This document shows positions 8,456 through 17,491 of a DNA stretch of 47,025 bases, one piece after another (position 1 is the stretch's first letter; the number at the start of each line of letters is the position of its first letter). A model generated the notes under the pieces. It was not told the origin of the DNA. It did not search any database and saw only the letters and a list, made by a program, of their open reading frames with translations. This DNA comes from Acidobacteriota bacterium. Its GTDB lineage: Bacteria; Acidobacteriota; UBA4820; DSQY01. The DNA lies in assembly GCA_040752915.1 (NCBI GenBank), contig JBFMHB010000017.1, forward strand, positions 1-47,025. Direction: 5' to 3'. A program made the position numbers and the translations under genes.

Positions 8456-8966
8456 ACGTTGGTTTCTCGCGGGTTCGATCCTTCTGGCGGGGAGCCTTTC
8501 CCTGGCGGCCCAGACCCTGCCCCCGCCTCCCGACCCGCCGGACGCCTCCGTGGGCCGGCAGCGCCGGGAAGTGGGTCGTCTCTACGTCGTCCAGCGCATG
8601 CGCGAAACCCTGGGCCTCTCGGATGCCCAGACCCTCAAGGTGATGGATTCCCTGAAGGCGATGGAGGACCTCCGCTCCGCCCATCAGACGGCCCTTCGAA
8701 CCATGGGGAGGACCTTTGAGGCGCATGTCCAGGACCCCGGCACGCCCGAAAAGGACCTTCGCGAAGACGTGGCCCAATTCCGCTCCGAGCAGGAGCGCTT
8801 CGAAGCGGCCCTGAAGGCCGAGGAGGGGAGGCTGATGGAGGCCCTTACCCCCCGGCAGCAGGTTCAGTTCCTCCTCCTCCGCCGCCAGCTCCTCGAACGA
8901 CTGGCGGACCGCGGCCCCGCCGCCCCGAGAAGGGGGCGCGGGGGCGGCCCGGAGCCGCTTCCGTAA
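8448..8966 (+). CDS. Periplasmic CpxP/Spy/CnrX-like helical protein
   Basis: A 172-residue exported protein: the signal peptide is RRWFLAGSILLAGSLSLAAQ. A charged, all-helical region follows with repeats of the LTxxQ type: LGLSDAQTLKVMD near residue 55 and LTPRQQVQFLLLRRQL near residue 130. These features belong to the Spy/CpxP/ZraP and heavy-metal-resistance (CnrX) group of periplasmic chaperones and metal sensors. The C-terminus is a Pro/Gly/Arg-rich tail. The start ATG at 8448 lies inside the end of the anti-sigma gene, preceded by GGAGGGGAGA. As third gene of a sigma / anti-sigma unit it is a good candidate for the signal-sensing partner. The signal (metal, misfolded protein) is unknown. 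Confidence 0.7.
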   Translation: MARRWFLAGSILLAGSLSLAAQTLPPPPDPPDASVGRQRREVGRLYVVQRMRETLGLSDAQTLKVMDSLKAMEDLRSAHQTALRTMGRTFEAHVQDPGTPEKDLREDVAQFRSEQERFEAALKAEEGRLMEALTPRQQVQFLLLRRQLLERLADRGPAAPRRGRGGGPEPLP

Positions 8967-8983
8967 GCGTGGGAGGATAATCC

Positions 8984-9400
8984 GTGTGGTCCTGGCTGCT
9001 TCGGGTCCTGGGGCTCCCGTGGGCCCGGTCTCGCGACCGCACGGCCCGGGAGGGAGAGCGTCTGGCCGGCCGCTACCTCGAATCCCACGGGTACCGGATC
9101 TTGGCGAGGAACTTCCGGATCCGGGGCGGAGAGGCCGATCTCCTCGTGGAGAAGGAGGGCTGGCTGGTCGTCGTGGAGGTCAAGACGCGGCGCTCGAGCC
9201 GTTTCGGTTCCGCCCTCGAGGCCGTCACCTCCGAAAAGGCCCGTCGAGTCCTGCGCGCCGGACGCGCCTTCGCCCGACGCAAGGGGTTCTCTCTGGCCCG
9301 GCTGCGTGCCGATGTGGTGGCGCTGGACTACCCCGAAGGCGGAGGAGCGCCCCGCCTGACCCACATCCAGGACGCCCTCCCCTTCGACCGGGGGAGATGA
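8984..9400 (+). CDS. yraN: YraN/UPF0102 family nuclease-like protein
   Basis: A 138-residue protein with the conserved UPF0102 core: GERLAGRYLESHGYRILARNFR, then GGEADLLVEKEGWLVVVEVKTRRSSRFG. The D...E-x-K pattern (EADLL / VEVKTR) is a PD-(D/E)XK nuclease-like active site. YraN proteins are widespread in bacteria and are proposed to act on DNA, but their role is not settled. The start is a GTG at 8984 with GGGAGGA upstream. It lies 17 bp after the CpxP-like gene and may be read with it, although function suggests no link. A 177-bp gap to the WYL regulator follows. Confidence 0.9.
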   Translation: MWSWLLRVLGLPWARSRDRTAREGERLAGRYLESHGYRILARNFRIRGGEADLLVEKEGWLVVVEVKTRRSSRFGSALEAVTSEKARRVLRAGRAFARRKGFSLARLRADVVALDYPEGGGAPRLTHIQDALPFDRGR

Positions 9401-9577
9401 CCCGGACCGAGGGAGCCCCCGGACCCTCCCCAAGCCGTATCGCGGACAGAACAACTCGTTCTGACGACGATCCATCCCGTCTACCGGACGCGGATTGCTC
9501 TTCTCGCTCCTTCAATGACTTGGCCCGCGCCTCCCCGGGCACGCCTCTTGCTATGATGGGGGCCGAGGGGGGAGACC

Positions 9578-10441
9578 GTGGCGCCCGAGAGATATCTGGC
9601 CACCCGGAAGCGCGTGCAGGCCATAGACGGAATGCTCCGGGCCGGCGGAAAGAACACCCTCGAGTCCATGGCCCATCGACTTTCGGTCACCGTTCGAACC
9701 CTCTGCCGCGACCTCCGGTACATGAAGGATGACCTCAAACTCCCCGTCGCGCACGACCGGCTCCACGGATACCACTACGCCCACCCCGTGCCGCTCCTGG
9801 ACCTCTTCGAAGAGGCCCGAGAACCCCTCCGCATGGCCGCAGGCCTCCTGCCTCCGCGGGAGGGTTTGAAGCAGGACATGGAGGTGCTCCATGAGGCGCT
9901 CTATGGCGGGAAGGCGGTGACCCTCAGCCTTGGCGAAGAAGGCGAGTCCTTTCCGTTTCACCCCTACTTTCTCTCCCGGTTTGGGGGCGAATGGGTCCTG
10001 TTCGGGTTCCGACCCGATACCGACAGCCTCGCGAACTTGCCCCTGGCGTCCCTCGCCCAGATCCGCTCCAGGGAGGAGACCTTTCCTCCCCCCGCCCCGG
10101 GCGAGCGTCTTATCCGTCAGGCTGGAGGCTGGATCCGAAAGGGGCAGGGCTTTCGCGTAAGTCTGCGGTTCAGCGCCGGAAAGCCCTGGGCCAGGGGGTT
10201 GTTGCTCACCGAAGACCAGGAGGTTCGAGAATCCGGCGGGGAAACCCGCATCCGCTTCACCACGGACAGCATGGAAGACGTCCGCCGCTTCCTCCACCTG
10301 GCGGGTGACGGGGTTTCCGCGGAGGAGCCCTCCCTCCTGCGCTCCCTCCTGAGGGACCATCTCCTGCACCGGGTCTGGGGTCAGAGGCCGCTTCCCCAGG
10401 AGTTCAGGGATCCCTCGGGCCTGGAAAGGCCCAGGAGGTAG
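9578..10441 (+). CDS. WYL-domain transcriptional regulator with N-terminal HTH
   Basis: A 287-residue protein. Residues 8-60 form a winged helix-turn-helix of the HTH_11/DeoR type (KNTLESMAHRLSVTVRTLCRDLRYM). Residues about 110-175 resemble a WYL domain (KAVTLSL, FHPYFLSRFGGEWVLFGFRPD), a ligand-sensing fold that binds nucleotides or single-stranded DNA in characterised members. The signature Trp-Tyr-Leu is replaced by WVLF. A WCX-like C-terminal region follows. The start GTG at 9578 has GGGGGAG close upstream. A TATGAT -10-like box is at 9552-9557, without a convincing -35. The last 61 bp overlap the convergent folC gene. Regulated genes are unknown. Confidence 0.8.
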   Translation: MAPERYLATRKRVQAIDGMLRAGGKNTLESMAHRLSVTVRTLCRDLRYMKDDLKLPVAHDRLHGYHYAHPVPLLDLFEEAREPLRMAAGLLPPREGLKQDMEVLHEALYGGKAVTLSLGEEGESFPFHPYFLSRFGGEWVLFGFRPDTDSLANLPLASLAQIRSREETFPPPAPGERLIRQAGGWIRKGQGFRVSLRFSAGKPWARGLLLTEDQEVRESGGETRIRFTTDSMEDVRRFLHLAGDGVSAEEPSLLRSLLRDHLLHRVWGQRPLPQEFRDPSGLERPRR

Positions 10442-11676
10442 CCGACGAGGTAGAGGCTCCCCGCCGCCACGACAACGCCCTCCCGCCCCGACCATTCCGC
10501 GGCGGCCTTCAAGGCCGCCGCGGGGTCGGGCATCTCCTCCAGTTCCCCCGGCCAGGCGGCCCGCACGCCGGCCGGGTCCAGGCACCGACCCATGGGAACC
10601 GACGTGGCCCACACCTTTCCGAAAAGGGGGAAGAGCCGGCTCGCCATGTCGGCCACGGGCTTGTCGCGCATGACGGCGAAGACGAGGGCCTTTCTCGGAT
10701 GGGGGAGTTCGGCCACGAACCGCGCCAACACCTCGCATCCGTCGAGGTTGTGGGCCCCGTCCAGGTACACGTCCGGCTCCCGCCCCACGAGTTCCAGGCG
10801 CCCGGGCCACCTTGCCTCCAGAATCCCCCGGCGGATGGCCTGGTCCGGGATGGCGAATCCGCACTCGTCCAGTTCCCACGCGCACCGGACGGCCAGGGCC
10901 GCGTTCCCCAACTGGTGCTCCCCCGGCAGAGCCGGATAGGGCAGGTCCAGGTGCCGGGTCCCGGCAGCCATGTGCCACCCGTCCCCGTGCTTTTCCACGC
11001 TCCAGTCCGGGAGGCCGAGCCGGGTCCCCCGCCGCCGCGCTTCCTGACGCAGGATCCTCAGGGCCCACGTGCCCCTTGCCCCGGTGAGGGCCGGCACGCC
11101 CGGCCGGAAGATCCCCGCCTTTTCCCGCGCGATGCTCAGGAGTCCCGGCCCCAGGTGCTCCTCGTGGTCCATGCCCACGTTCGTTACAGCGCAAAGGATC
11201 GCGGGCGCCACGTTCGTGCAGTCCAGGCGCCCTCCAAGCCCCACCTCCAGCACCGCGGCATCCACCCCCTGGCCTCGAAAATGAAGGAACGCGGTGAGGG
11301 TCAGGGCCTCGAAGTACGTGGGATCCGTTTCCACTTCGCGGTCCTTCAGGGCATTCTCGGCCGCTTCCCGGACCTCCGACAGGACCCGTGCGAATCCGTC
11401 CGGGGAGATCGCGGCCCCGTCCACCCGGATCCTCTCCCGGACGTCCACGAGGTGGGGCGATGTGTAGAGGCCGGTCCGCCGCCCGGAGGCCCGGAGGATG
11501 GCTTCCAGGAAGGCCGCCGTGGAACCCTTCCCGTTGGTTCCCGCCACGAGCACGCTGGGGAAGGCCCGTTCGGGGTGACCGAGGCGGCGGCAGAGGGTTC
11601 TTGTATGGTCCAATCCCGCCTTGATCCCGAACCACGTCAGCCGTTCGAGGTAGGCGAGGCTTTCGGCGTGGTTCAT
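10381..11676 (-). CDS. folC: Folylpolyglutamate synthase / dihydrofolate synthase
   Basis: FolC adds glutamate to dihydropteroate and folates using ATP. The 431-residue protein has the Mur-ligase-type P-loop [20 protein letters not shown] (about residue 45), [27 protein letters not shown] and [11 protein letters not shown]. The C-terminal domain carries [20 protein letters not shown]. All are diagnostic. Its ATG overlaps the accD stop (ATGA), so accD and folC form a coupled pair. The pairing is common and appears to have no direct biochemical logic. The 3' end runs 61 bp into the convergent WYL regulator gene, so the two transcripts would be antisense there. Confidence 0.96.
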   Translation of the reverse strand: MNHAESLAYLERLTWFGIKAGLDHTRTLCRRLGHPERAFPSVLVAGTNGKGSTAAFLEAILRASGRRTGLYTSPHLVDVRERIRVDGAAISPDGFARVLSEVREAAENALKDREVETDPTYFEALTLTAFLHFRGQGVDAAVLEVGLGGRLDCTNVAPAILCAVTNVGMDHEEHLGPGLLSIAREKAGIFRPGVPALTGARGTWALRILRQEARRRGTRLGLPDWSVEKHGDGWHMAAGTRHLDLPYPALPGEHQLGNAALAVRCAWELDECGFAIPDQAIRRGILEARWPGRLELVGREPDVYLDGAHNLDGCEVLARFVAELPHPRKALVFAVMRDKPVADMASRLFPLFGKVWATSVPMGRCLDPAGVRAAWPGELEEMPDPAAALKAAAEWSGREGVVVAAGSLYLVGYLLGLSRPEGSLNSWGSGL

Positions 11677-12533
11677 GGGGCCGGTGAGGTCCCCGTCAGG
11701 AGCGCGATGAGACGAACGAGGGTCTCCCGAAGCTGGTTGCGGTGGATCACCAGGTCGAGAAAGCCCTTTTCAAGGAGGAATTCGGAGCGTTGGAACCCTT
11801 CGGGCAGCTTCTGGCGGATGGTCTGCTCGATCACCCGTGGGCCCGCAAAGCCGATGAGGGCCTTGGGTTCCGCCACGTTCACGTCTCCAAGCATGGCGAA
11901 GGAAGCCGTGACCCCGCCCGTCGTCGGATCGGTCATGACGGAGAGGTAAGGCAGCCCCTCCTCGTGAAGGCGGGCGAGGGCCGCCGACACCTTGGCCATC
12001 TGCATGAGAGAGAGGACCGACTCCTGCATCCGGGCCCCGCCCGAGCAGGAGACGACCACGAGGGCGGCCCGCTCGGCGGCGGCCCGCTCGGCGGCGCGCG
12101 TGATCTTCTCGCCCACGACGCTGCCCATGGATCCGCCCATGAAGGCGTACTCCATGCAGGAGAAGATGACGGGGAGCCCACCCATCTTTCCCCGGGCGTT
12201 GAGGACGGCGTCCTTCATGCCCACGGACTTCTGGTACTGGGCGAGGCGGTCCGAGTACTTCTTCAGGTCCTTGAATCCGAGGACGTCCTTGGGGCCGACC
12301 TCCGAATCCAGCTCCTCGAATTCGCCCCCGTCGCAGAGCATCTGGAGGCGCTGCCGGGCGGAGATGCGGAAGTGGTAGTCGCACTTCGGGCAGACGTTGT
12401 TGTTTTCCTCGACGGTCTGGGAGAAGAGGACCTGCCCGCAGTTCTCACACTTGCTCCACAGACCGGCCGGTACCTTGACGGAGCGCTCCTCCCCATCCTG
12501 CACTTCCGGCTTTTTCTTCTGCCGAAACCACAT
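11673..12533 (-). CDS. accD: Acetyl-CoA carboxylase carboxyltransferase subunit beta
   Basis: AccD forms, with AccA, the carboxyltransferase that makes malonyl-CoA for fatty acid synthesis. The 286-residue protein begins [11 protein letters not shown], followed by the zinc ribbon CENCGQ...[11 protein letters not shown] typical of bacterial AccD. The crotonase-fold core includes [30 protein letters not shown] and [18 protein letters not shown]. The start ATG at 12533 has GGGGAG eight bases upstream; the frame stays open far upstream, but that is the shadow of the PASTA gene. A candidate promoter lies just upstream. It overlaps folC by one codon. accA is not in the window. Confidence 0.97.
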   Translation of the reverse strand: MWFRQKKKPEVQDGEERSVKVPAGLWSKCENCGQVLFSQTVEENNNVCPKCDYHFRISARQRLQMLCDGGEFEELDSEVGPKDVLGFKDLKKYSDRLAQYQKSVGMKDAVLNARGKMGGLPVIFSCMEYAFMGGSMGSVVGEKITRAAERAAAERAALVVVSCSGGARMQESVLSLMQMAKVSAALARLHEEGLPYLSVMTDPTTGGVTASFAMLGDVNVAEPKALIGFAGPRVIEQTIRQKLPEGFQRSEFLLEKGFLDLVIHRNQLRETLVRLIALLTGTSPAP

Positions 12534-12551
12534 CCCCTTGACTCCCCGGGG

Positions 12552-12581
12552 AGTATATCCAACGGGGTATGGCCGCGTAAA
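12552..12581 (-). promoter_or_regulatory. Candidate promoter of accD-folC
   Basis: On the minus strand a TTTACG -35-like box and a TATACT -10 box are 18 bp apart, placing transcription about a dozen bases before the accD ATG. The -10 matches consensus in five of six positions. Confidence 0.42.
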
Positions 12582-12687
12582 CCCCTCGTGGGTCGGCAGC
12601 GAAGGGAGGCCCGAGGGCAGTGCCCGGCGTGAACCCCGGCGCGGTCCCCTGCCTCCCCGTACCCCCCGACTCTTCTCCGGGTCCCTG

Positions 12688-12696
12688 TGGTACACT
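12688..12696 (+). promoter_or_regulatory. Extended -10 element upstream of the PASTA gene
   Basis: TGGTACACT is an extended -10 (TG, one base, TACACT). No clear -35 is visible. It would start transcription between the GTG at 12687 and the TTG at 12717, favouring the latter as the true start. The identical nonamer precedes the TatT-like gene on the other strand. Confidence 0.35.
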
Positions 12697-12716
12697 GCCC
12701 GGGCCTGGAGGCGGCC

Positions 12717-13424
12717 TTGCGTCTGGTGAAGTTCTTCGTTTACGCCGGCCTGTTCGGACTGGGCGTCCTGGCGGGGGTGGCTCTGCTGATCCGCGTGTCC
12801 CTTTTCGGGAGCGGAACCAGCGTCCCGCACGTCTCGGGCCTGACACGCGAGCAGGCGGAGTGGGAGACCCAGCGGGCCAAACTCGCCTTCCGGGTTCAGG
12901 AGGAGCGGTACGACCTCCGGATGGAGAAGGGCCGCGTCATCTCTCAGTCCCCCGCCCCGGGCATGTCCGTGCGGAAGGGGATGACACTTTCGGTGGTCGT
13001 AAGCCGGGGCATCGACCGCCTGGAGGTCCCGGACCTGAGAGGCCTTCGGCTGGAAGCCGCCCAGATTCAGGCCCAGCAGACGGGATTGACTCCCGCCTCC
13101 GCCAGCTACGTCCACTCCGCCGCGCCCGCTTCGACCGTCGTGGCCCAGACCCTTGCGCCGGGCGCGGCCGTTCCGCGTGACCAGGAAATCGGACTGCTCG
13201 TGAGCCTCGGCCCGTCGTCCCCCACCTTCGTCATGCCCGACTTGCGGGGCATGGACCTGGACCAGGCAACCGCCGGGCTCCAGGAGTACGGGATCCTGGT
13301 GGCCAGCGCCCGCACGGTGGCCCTTCCGGGAGTGGGAAGGAACACCATCGTGGACCAGGAGCCCCGCCCGGGGTTCCCGCTGGACCGCCGCAACGTCGTC
13401 CACCTCTCGGTGAGCCGGCCATGA
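12717..13424 (+). CDS. Membrane-anchored protein with three PASTA domains
   Basis: About 235 residues. One N-terminal membrane segment ([20 protein letters not shown]) is followed by three tandem PASTA domains in the periplasm. They begin [25 protein letters not shown] and [15 protein letters not shown], and each ends in a GxxV.L.VS-like strand. PASTA domains bind peptidoglycan fragments or beta-lactams in Ser/Thr kinases and penicillin-binding proteins; here no kinase or transpeptidase is attached. Start: TTG at 12717 has GGAGG five bases upstream, while the GTG at 12687 has no good ribosome site. Its stop overlaps the rpe ATG (ATGA). Stand-alone PASTA proteins beside rpe occur in other bacteria, but their role is unclear. 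Confidence 0.87.
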   Translation: MRLVKFFVYAGLFGLGVLAGVALLIRVSLFGSGTSVPHVSGLTREQAEWETQRAKLAFRVQEERYDLRMEKGRVISQSPAPGMSVRKGMTLSVVVSRGIDRLEVPDLRGLRLEAAQIQAQQTGLTPASASYVHSAAPASTVVAQTLAPGAAVPRDQEIGLLVSLGPSSPTFVMPDLRGMDLDQATAGLQEYGILVASARTVALPGVGRNTIVDQEPRPGFPLDRRNVVHLSVSRP

Positions 13425-14095
13425 GGACCCCACCCAGCCGATGCCTCGCTCCGAGCATCTTGTCGGCCGATTTCGCCGCCTTGGGGGAAGCCGTCCGCCG
13501 GATCGAACCCCACGCGGGCCTCCTCCACGTGGACGTGATGGACGGCCATTTCGTTCCGAACATCACCCTGGGCCCTCCGGTGGTGGAGCGCCTCCGGTCC
13601 GCAACCGAACTGCCCATCGACTGCCACCTCATGATCGACGAGCCGGACCGGTACCTCGGGGCCTTCGCCTCGGCGGGGACGGACCTCCTCTCCGTCCATC
13701 AAGAGGCTTGCCCCCACCTGCACCGGACGGTCCAGGCGATCCGCGAGCTGGGGATGAGTCCCGGGGTCGCCCTCAACCCCTCCACTCCCGTCGAGACCCT
13801 CTCGGTGGTCCTGCCCGACCTGGACTTCGTCCTCATCATGAGCGTCAATCCCGGATTCGGCGGACAGAAGTTCATCCACTCGGCGCTGGAGAAGGTCCGG
13901 CGACTGGCCTCCCTCCGCCGGGAGCGGGCCCTCACCTTCGCCATCGAAGTGGACGGCGGCGTGGGACCCACCACCCTCCCGCCCCTGCTGGAGGCGGGCG
14001 CCGACTGGCTCGTGGCGGGTTCGGCCGTTTTCGGGGTCGCGGACCCCGCCGAATCGGCGCGCGCGCTGACGGAGACGATCCTTGGGGCGCCATAG
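13421..14095 (+). CDS. rpe: Ribulose-phosphate 3-epimerase
   Basis: Rpe interconverts ribulose 5-phosphate and xylulose 5-phosphate in the pentose phosphate pathway. The 224-residue TIM barrel has all family marks: [35 protein letters not shown] (metal-binding His/Asp), [25 protein letters not shown], and a phosphate-binding end [30 protein letters not shown]. Its ATG overlaps the PASTA stop codon, and its 3' end overlaps the thioesterase start by 14 bp, so translation is coupled through the run. Confidence 0.97.
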   Translation: MRTPPSRCLAPSILSADFAALGEAVRRIEPHAGLLHVDVMDGHFVPNITLGPPVVERLRSATELPIDCHLMIDEPDRYLGAFASAGTDLLSVHQEACPHLHRTVQAIRELGMSPGVALNPSTPVETLSVVLPDLDFVLIMSVNPGFGGQKFIHSALEKVRRLASLRRERALTFAIEVDGGVGPTTLPPLLEAGADWLVAGSAVFGVADPAESARALTETILGAP

Positions 14096-14495
14096 GACCA
14101 CGCTCCGCGTGAGGTACGCGGAGACCGACCAGATGGGCGTGGTCCATCACGCCGCCTACTTCGCCTGGCTGGAAGTAGGCCGCACGGAGTATTTGCGGGC
14201 CCGGGGAATCCCCTACGCGGCCCTCGAGGAGGCGGGCATCCGGATGCCCGTCCTTCGCGCCTCGGCCGAGTACCTCCTTCCGGCGAGGTACGACGACGAG
14301 GTGGAGATCGAGGCGGAACTGGCCGGCGCCACTCCGGTCCGCTTCGCGTTCGACTACTCGCTTCGAAGGGTCGCCGACGGCGCCCTCCTCTGCCGTGGCC
14401 GCACCGAACACGTGGCCACGGACCTTTCGGGGAGGCCCCGGCGCGTGCCGAAAGACCTGTTCGCCCTCATAGGAGAAGGCCTTGAGAACCCTTAG
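14082..14495 (+). CDS. ybgC: Acyl-CoA thioesterase, YbgC/4-hydroxybenzoyl-CoA thioesterase family
   Basis: A 137-residue hot-dog-fold protein. The catalytic region reads VRYAETDQMGVVHHAAYFAWLEVGRTEYLR; the Asp in ETDQMGVVHH is the family nucleophile. The later part, RPRRVPKDLF, is the usual C-terminus. These enzymes hydrolyse acyl-CoA or acyl-ACP thioesters; in proteobacteria YbgC associates with the Tol-Pal envelope system. Here the next gene is a bamD homologue, also an envelope gene. The start is TTG at 14082, inside the end of rpe, with GGAG seven bases upstream. Its own end overlaps the bamD start by 14 bp. Confidence 0.9.
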   Translation: MGRHRTTLRVRYAETDQMGVVHHAAYFAWLEVGRTEYLRARGIPYAALEEAGIRMPVLRASAEYLLPARYDDEVEIEAELAGATPVRFAFDYSLRRVADGALLCRGRTEHVATDLSGRPRRVPKDLFALIGEGLENP

Positions 14496-15354
14496 CGCTT
14501 TGGCCGCCGTGGCCCTCACCGCAGCGTTTCTTTCGACGTCCTGTGGCCACCGCCGGCCCAAGGACGTCCCGGACCAGGAGGTGGTGCCGGTCTCGGTCCT
14601 GTACGAGAAGGGCCAGGCCGCCATCAAGAAGAAGAAGCCCGGCACGGCCCGGAGGTACTTCGATCAGATCACGCTGCGGGAGGACGCGGGGGAGTACAAG
14701 GACAAGGCCGCCATCGCGACGGCCGACGCCTACATGATCGACCACACGATGGAATCTTACGCCGAGGCCATCAGCCGCTATCAGTCCTTCCTGGCCTTTC
14801 ACCCGACCCACCCCGACGCGCCCTACTGCCAGTTCCGCATCGGGGAGGCCTATCTGGAGTCCGTGGAAACTCCCGACCGGGACATGACCCCCGCCCGCAG
14901 CGCCCGGGACTCCTTCCAGGCCGTGGTGGACAACTACCCCAAGAGCGCCCAGGCCGAACCGGCCCGACAGAAGCTCGCGGCCATCAACGATCTTCTCGCC
15001 GCCCACGAGATCAAGGTGGGCGACTTCTACCTCAAGAACGAACACCCCAAGGGGGCCATCGCACGCTACCGAGGGGTCATCGAGAAGTACCCCAAGTACT
15101 GGAACCTCCCAGTCGTTTACTACCGCCTGGGGGACGCCCTGGCCATGGACGGACAGACGCAAGAGGCCACCCTCTACTACCAGAGGATCATCGAGACCGT
15201 GCCGGGCACGGTCCTCGCCAAGGACGCCCAGAAGCGCCTGAGCCAAGTGCAGAGGAAGGAGGAGCGGTCCCTCCGGAAGCAGAGGAAGGACGTCTTCGAG
15301 GAGCCCCTCCTGCCCAAGAAGAAGACGCGCCATTGGTGGCAGTTCTGGAAGTGA
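14482..15354 (+). CDS. bamD: BamD-like outer-membrane assembly lipoprotein (TPR)
   Basis: A 290-residue lipoprotein: the signal peptide ends in a lipobox (FLSTSC, Cys about residue 21). TPR-type helices follow with BamD-like wording: YAEAISRYQSFLAFHPTHPDA, DRDMTPARSARDSFQAVVDNYPKS, AAHEIKVGDFYLKNEHPKGAI and RYRGVIEKYP. BamD is the essential lipoprotein partner of BamA in folding outer-membrane beta-barrels. The C-terminus is longer than usual, very basic (KEERSLRKQRKD) and ends HWWQFWK. The start is TTG at 14482 with AGGAGAAGG upstream, overlapping the thioesterase gene. The call rests on motif resemblance; a generic TPR lipoprotein is the alternative. Confidence 0.85.
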   Translation: MRTLSALAAVALTAAFLSTSCGHRRPKDVPDQEVVPVSVLYEKGQAAIKKKKPGTARRYFDQITLREDAGEYKDKAAIATADAYMIDHTMESYAEAISRYQSFLAFHPTHPDAPYCQFRIGEAYLESVETPDRDMTPARSARDSFQAVVDNYPKSAQAEPARQKLAAINDLLAAHEIKVGDFYLKNEHPKGAIARYRGVIEKYPKYWNLPVVYYRLGDALAMDGQTQEATLYYQRIIETVPGTVLAKDAQKRLSQVQRKEERSLRKQRKDVFEEPLLPKKKTRHWWQFWK

Positions 15355-15445
15355 TCGCCCGGAGCGTTCCCGTGGTCCGCCTCTGAAGGCCGAACCCGCT
15401 CCCTTGCCCCCAAGCCGGAACTCCCCCTTGGGATAGGAGGTCCCC

Positions 15446-17482
15446 GTGAAGGAGCCGAACGAGGTCCAGCCTTCGCGCCAGCCGGTCGTCGCCGCGGACC
15501 AGCATCTGCCCGAAATCACCTTCAAGGCCATCGTTTTGGGGGTGATCCTCGCCGTCGTCCTGGCGGCCGCCAATGCCTACCTGGGCCTCTTCGCGGGAAT
15601 GACCGTGTCGGCCTCCATCCCCGCGGCGGTCATCTCCATGACCCTCTTCTCCTTTTTCCGGCGGAGCAACATCCTCGAGAACAACATCGTCCAGACGGCC
15701 GCCTCGGCGGGAGAAGCGGTGGCGGCCGCCGCCGTCTTCACGATCCCCGGCCTGGTCATACTCGGGTTTTGGAAGGATTACGACTACGTCCAGACGCTCC
15801 TCATCTGCGCCCTGGGCGGAACCATCGGCGTCCTCTTCTCCGTCCCCCTCCGCCGGGCGTTGGTCGTGCAGAGCGAAAAGGAAATCAAGTTCCCCGAGGG
15901 AATCGCCACCGGTGAGGTGCTCAAGGCCGGCCAGCGCGGCGAAAAGGGAAACCTCTCCGTCATCGTGGCCGCGGGTCTAACGGGAGGAATCCTCAAGCTC
16001 TGTCAGGAAGCCGGCCTCAAGCTGTGGAGTTCGGCCCTTGAACTGGGCGGGCGCGTGGGCGGCTCCGTGGCCTACCTGGGCATGGACCTCTCCCCCGCCC
16101 TGCTCGGCGTGGGATTCATCGTGGGACTGAGGATCGCCGTCCTCGTGTTCCTCGGAGGGGCCCTCTCCTGGTGGATCGCCATTCCGCTGTATGCGGCCCT
16201 GCACGGTCTACCCGATGGGGGCACGGCGGTGGCCTCGGCCACGTCCCTCTGGCGTGACCAGATCCGCTTCCTCGGCGTGGGGGCCATGTGCGTCGGCGGG
16301 TTCTGGGCCCTGATCCAGATGCGGCACCAGCTTCTGACGGGGGTGCGGAGCGGTCTCCAGGCGTTCCGCGACGAGAAGGCCGGCTCCGCCGTGGATCGGA
16401 CCGATCGGGACATCCCCATGGTCTGGGTCCTGGTCTTCTCGGCCCTCTCGGTGATTCCGCTCTTCTTTGTCTACCGGCTTGTGGTGGAGAGCACCGCCGT
16501 CAGCCTCGTAATGGCCGTCATCATGCTCGTGGCGGGGTTCCTTTTCTCCGCGGTGGCGGGCTACATGGCGGGTCTCGTGGGCTCCTCGAACAACCCCATT
16601 TCGGGGGTGACGATTTCCACCATCCTCTTCGCCTCCCTCGTCCTCCTGCTGTTCATGGGGCACGGAAACCCCTCGGGGCCGGCGGCGGCCATTCTCATCG
16701 GCGCCGTGGTCTGCTGCGCCGCCTCCATCTCGGGCGACAACCTCCAAGACCTGAAGGCCGGCTACATCGTGGGCGCGACGCCGTGGAAGCAGGAGTTCAT
16801 GCTGATCGTGGGGGTCCTCTCCTCCGCCTTCGTGATCGCCCCTATCCTCCAACTCCTGAACCTCAAGTACGGGGTCGGGGTCCCCATGGACGCGGACGCC
16901 GCCTGGATGGCGGCGCACCCCACACCGCTCCCGGCGCCCCAGGCCACCCTCATGGCCTCCGTTTCGAAGGGCGTGTTCATGGGCGGCCTGCCCTGGACCA
17001 TGGTGGCCATCGGCGCCTGCATCGCCGTGGCCATCATCTCCCTGGATCTGTACCTGAAGGCTCGCGGAAGCGCCTTCCGAACCCCCGTTCTGGCCGTGGC
17101 GGTGGGAATCTACCTGCCGTTCCGGCTCTCCACGACGATTCTCGTGGGGGGCCTGGTGGCCTACGCCGTTTCGAGGGCCGCGGAGGCCCTGGGAAAGAGC
17201 GGCCTGGAGGACGCGACCCGCAAGACGGCCGAAGCGGCGGGCGAGAAAAGGGGGCTCCTCTTCGCCTCGGGCCTCATCACGGGCGAAGCGCTCATGGGGA
17301 TCCTGCTGGCCGTTCCGATCACCCTGGCGAGCTTCTATCCCTCCCTGGGGGGCGACTTCCTGGCCCTCTTTCGGGAGCCGCCCTTGGGGGCGTGGCCCGG
17401 CGTGATCGCCCAGGCCTGCGTCATCGCGGCCCTGTACTCGGTGGTGGCCCTCGCCCTCCGCAGGGCGTCCCGCGAGCGCTGA
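15446..17482 (+). CDS. OPT family oligopeptide transporter
   Basis: A 678-residue polytopic membrane protein with some 14-16 hydrophobic segments. Family marks include ITFKAIVLGVILAVVLAAANAYLGLFAGMTVSASIPAAVI at the N-terminus (residues about 28-68), SEKEIKFPEGIATGEVLKAG, and a central GSSNNPISGVTIST loop followed by SISGDNLQDLKAGYIVGATPWKQE. These belong to the bacterial OPT group (proton-coupled peptide or metal-chelate uptake). The GTG start at 15446 has AGGAGG five bases upstream. It is 91 bp after bamD and may be the last gene of that run. The next gene is convergent only 9 bp away, without a visible terminator. The substrate is unknown. Confidence 0.93.
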   Translation: MKEPNEVQPSRQPVVAADQHLPEITFKAIVLGVILAVVLAAANAYLGLFAGMTVSASIPAAVISMTLFSFFRRSNILENNIVQTAASAGEAVAAAAVFTIPGLVILGFWKDYDYVQTLLICALGGTIGVLFSVPLRRALVVQSEKEIKFPEGIATGEVLKAGQRGEKGNLSVIVAAGLTGGILKLCQEAGLKLWSSALELGGRVGGSVAYLGMDLSPALLGVGFIVGLRIAVLVFLGGALSWWIAIPLYAALHGLPDGGTAVASATSLWRDQIRFLGVGAMCVGGFWALIQMRHQLLTGVRSGLQAFRDEKAGSAVDRTDRDIPMVWVLVFSALSVIPLFFVYRLVVESTAVSLVMAVIMLVAGFLFSAVAGYMAGLVGSSNNPISGVTISTILFASLVLLLFMGHGNPSGPAAAILIGAVVCCAASISGDNLQDLKAGYIVGATPWKQEFMLIVGVLSSAFVIAPILQLLNLKYGVGVPMDADAAWMAAHPTPLPAPQATLMASVSKGVFMGGLPWTMVAIGACIAVAIISLDLYLKARGSAFRTPVLAVAVGIYLPFRLSTTILVGGLVAYAVSRAAEALGKSGLEDATRKTAEAAGEKRGLLFASGLITGEALMGILLAVPITLASFYPSLGGDFLALFREPPLGAWPGVIAQACVIAALYSVVALALRRASRER

Positions 17483-17491
17483 GGCGGAGGG

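Noticed and set aside
9551-11635. A 694-codon minus-strand frame across folC and the WYL regulator
   Set aside because: It is the shadow of folC in another frame. The motifs of folC and of the regulator are intact in their own frames.
12534-13433. N-terminal extension of accD by 300 codons
   Set aside because: The extension is antisense to the PASTA gene and lacks any AccD feature; the ATG at 12533 has a good ribosome site and fits the family.
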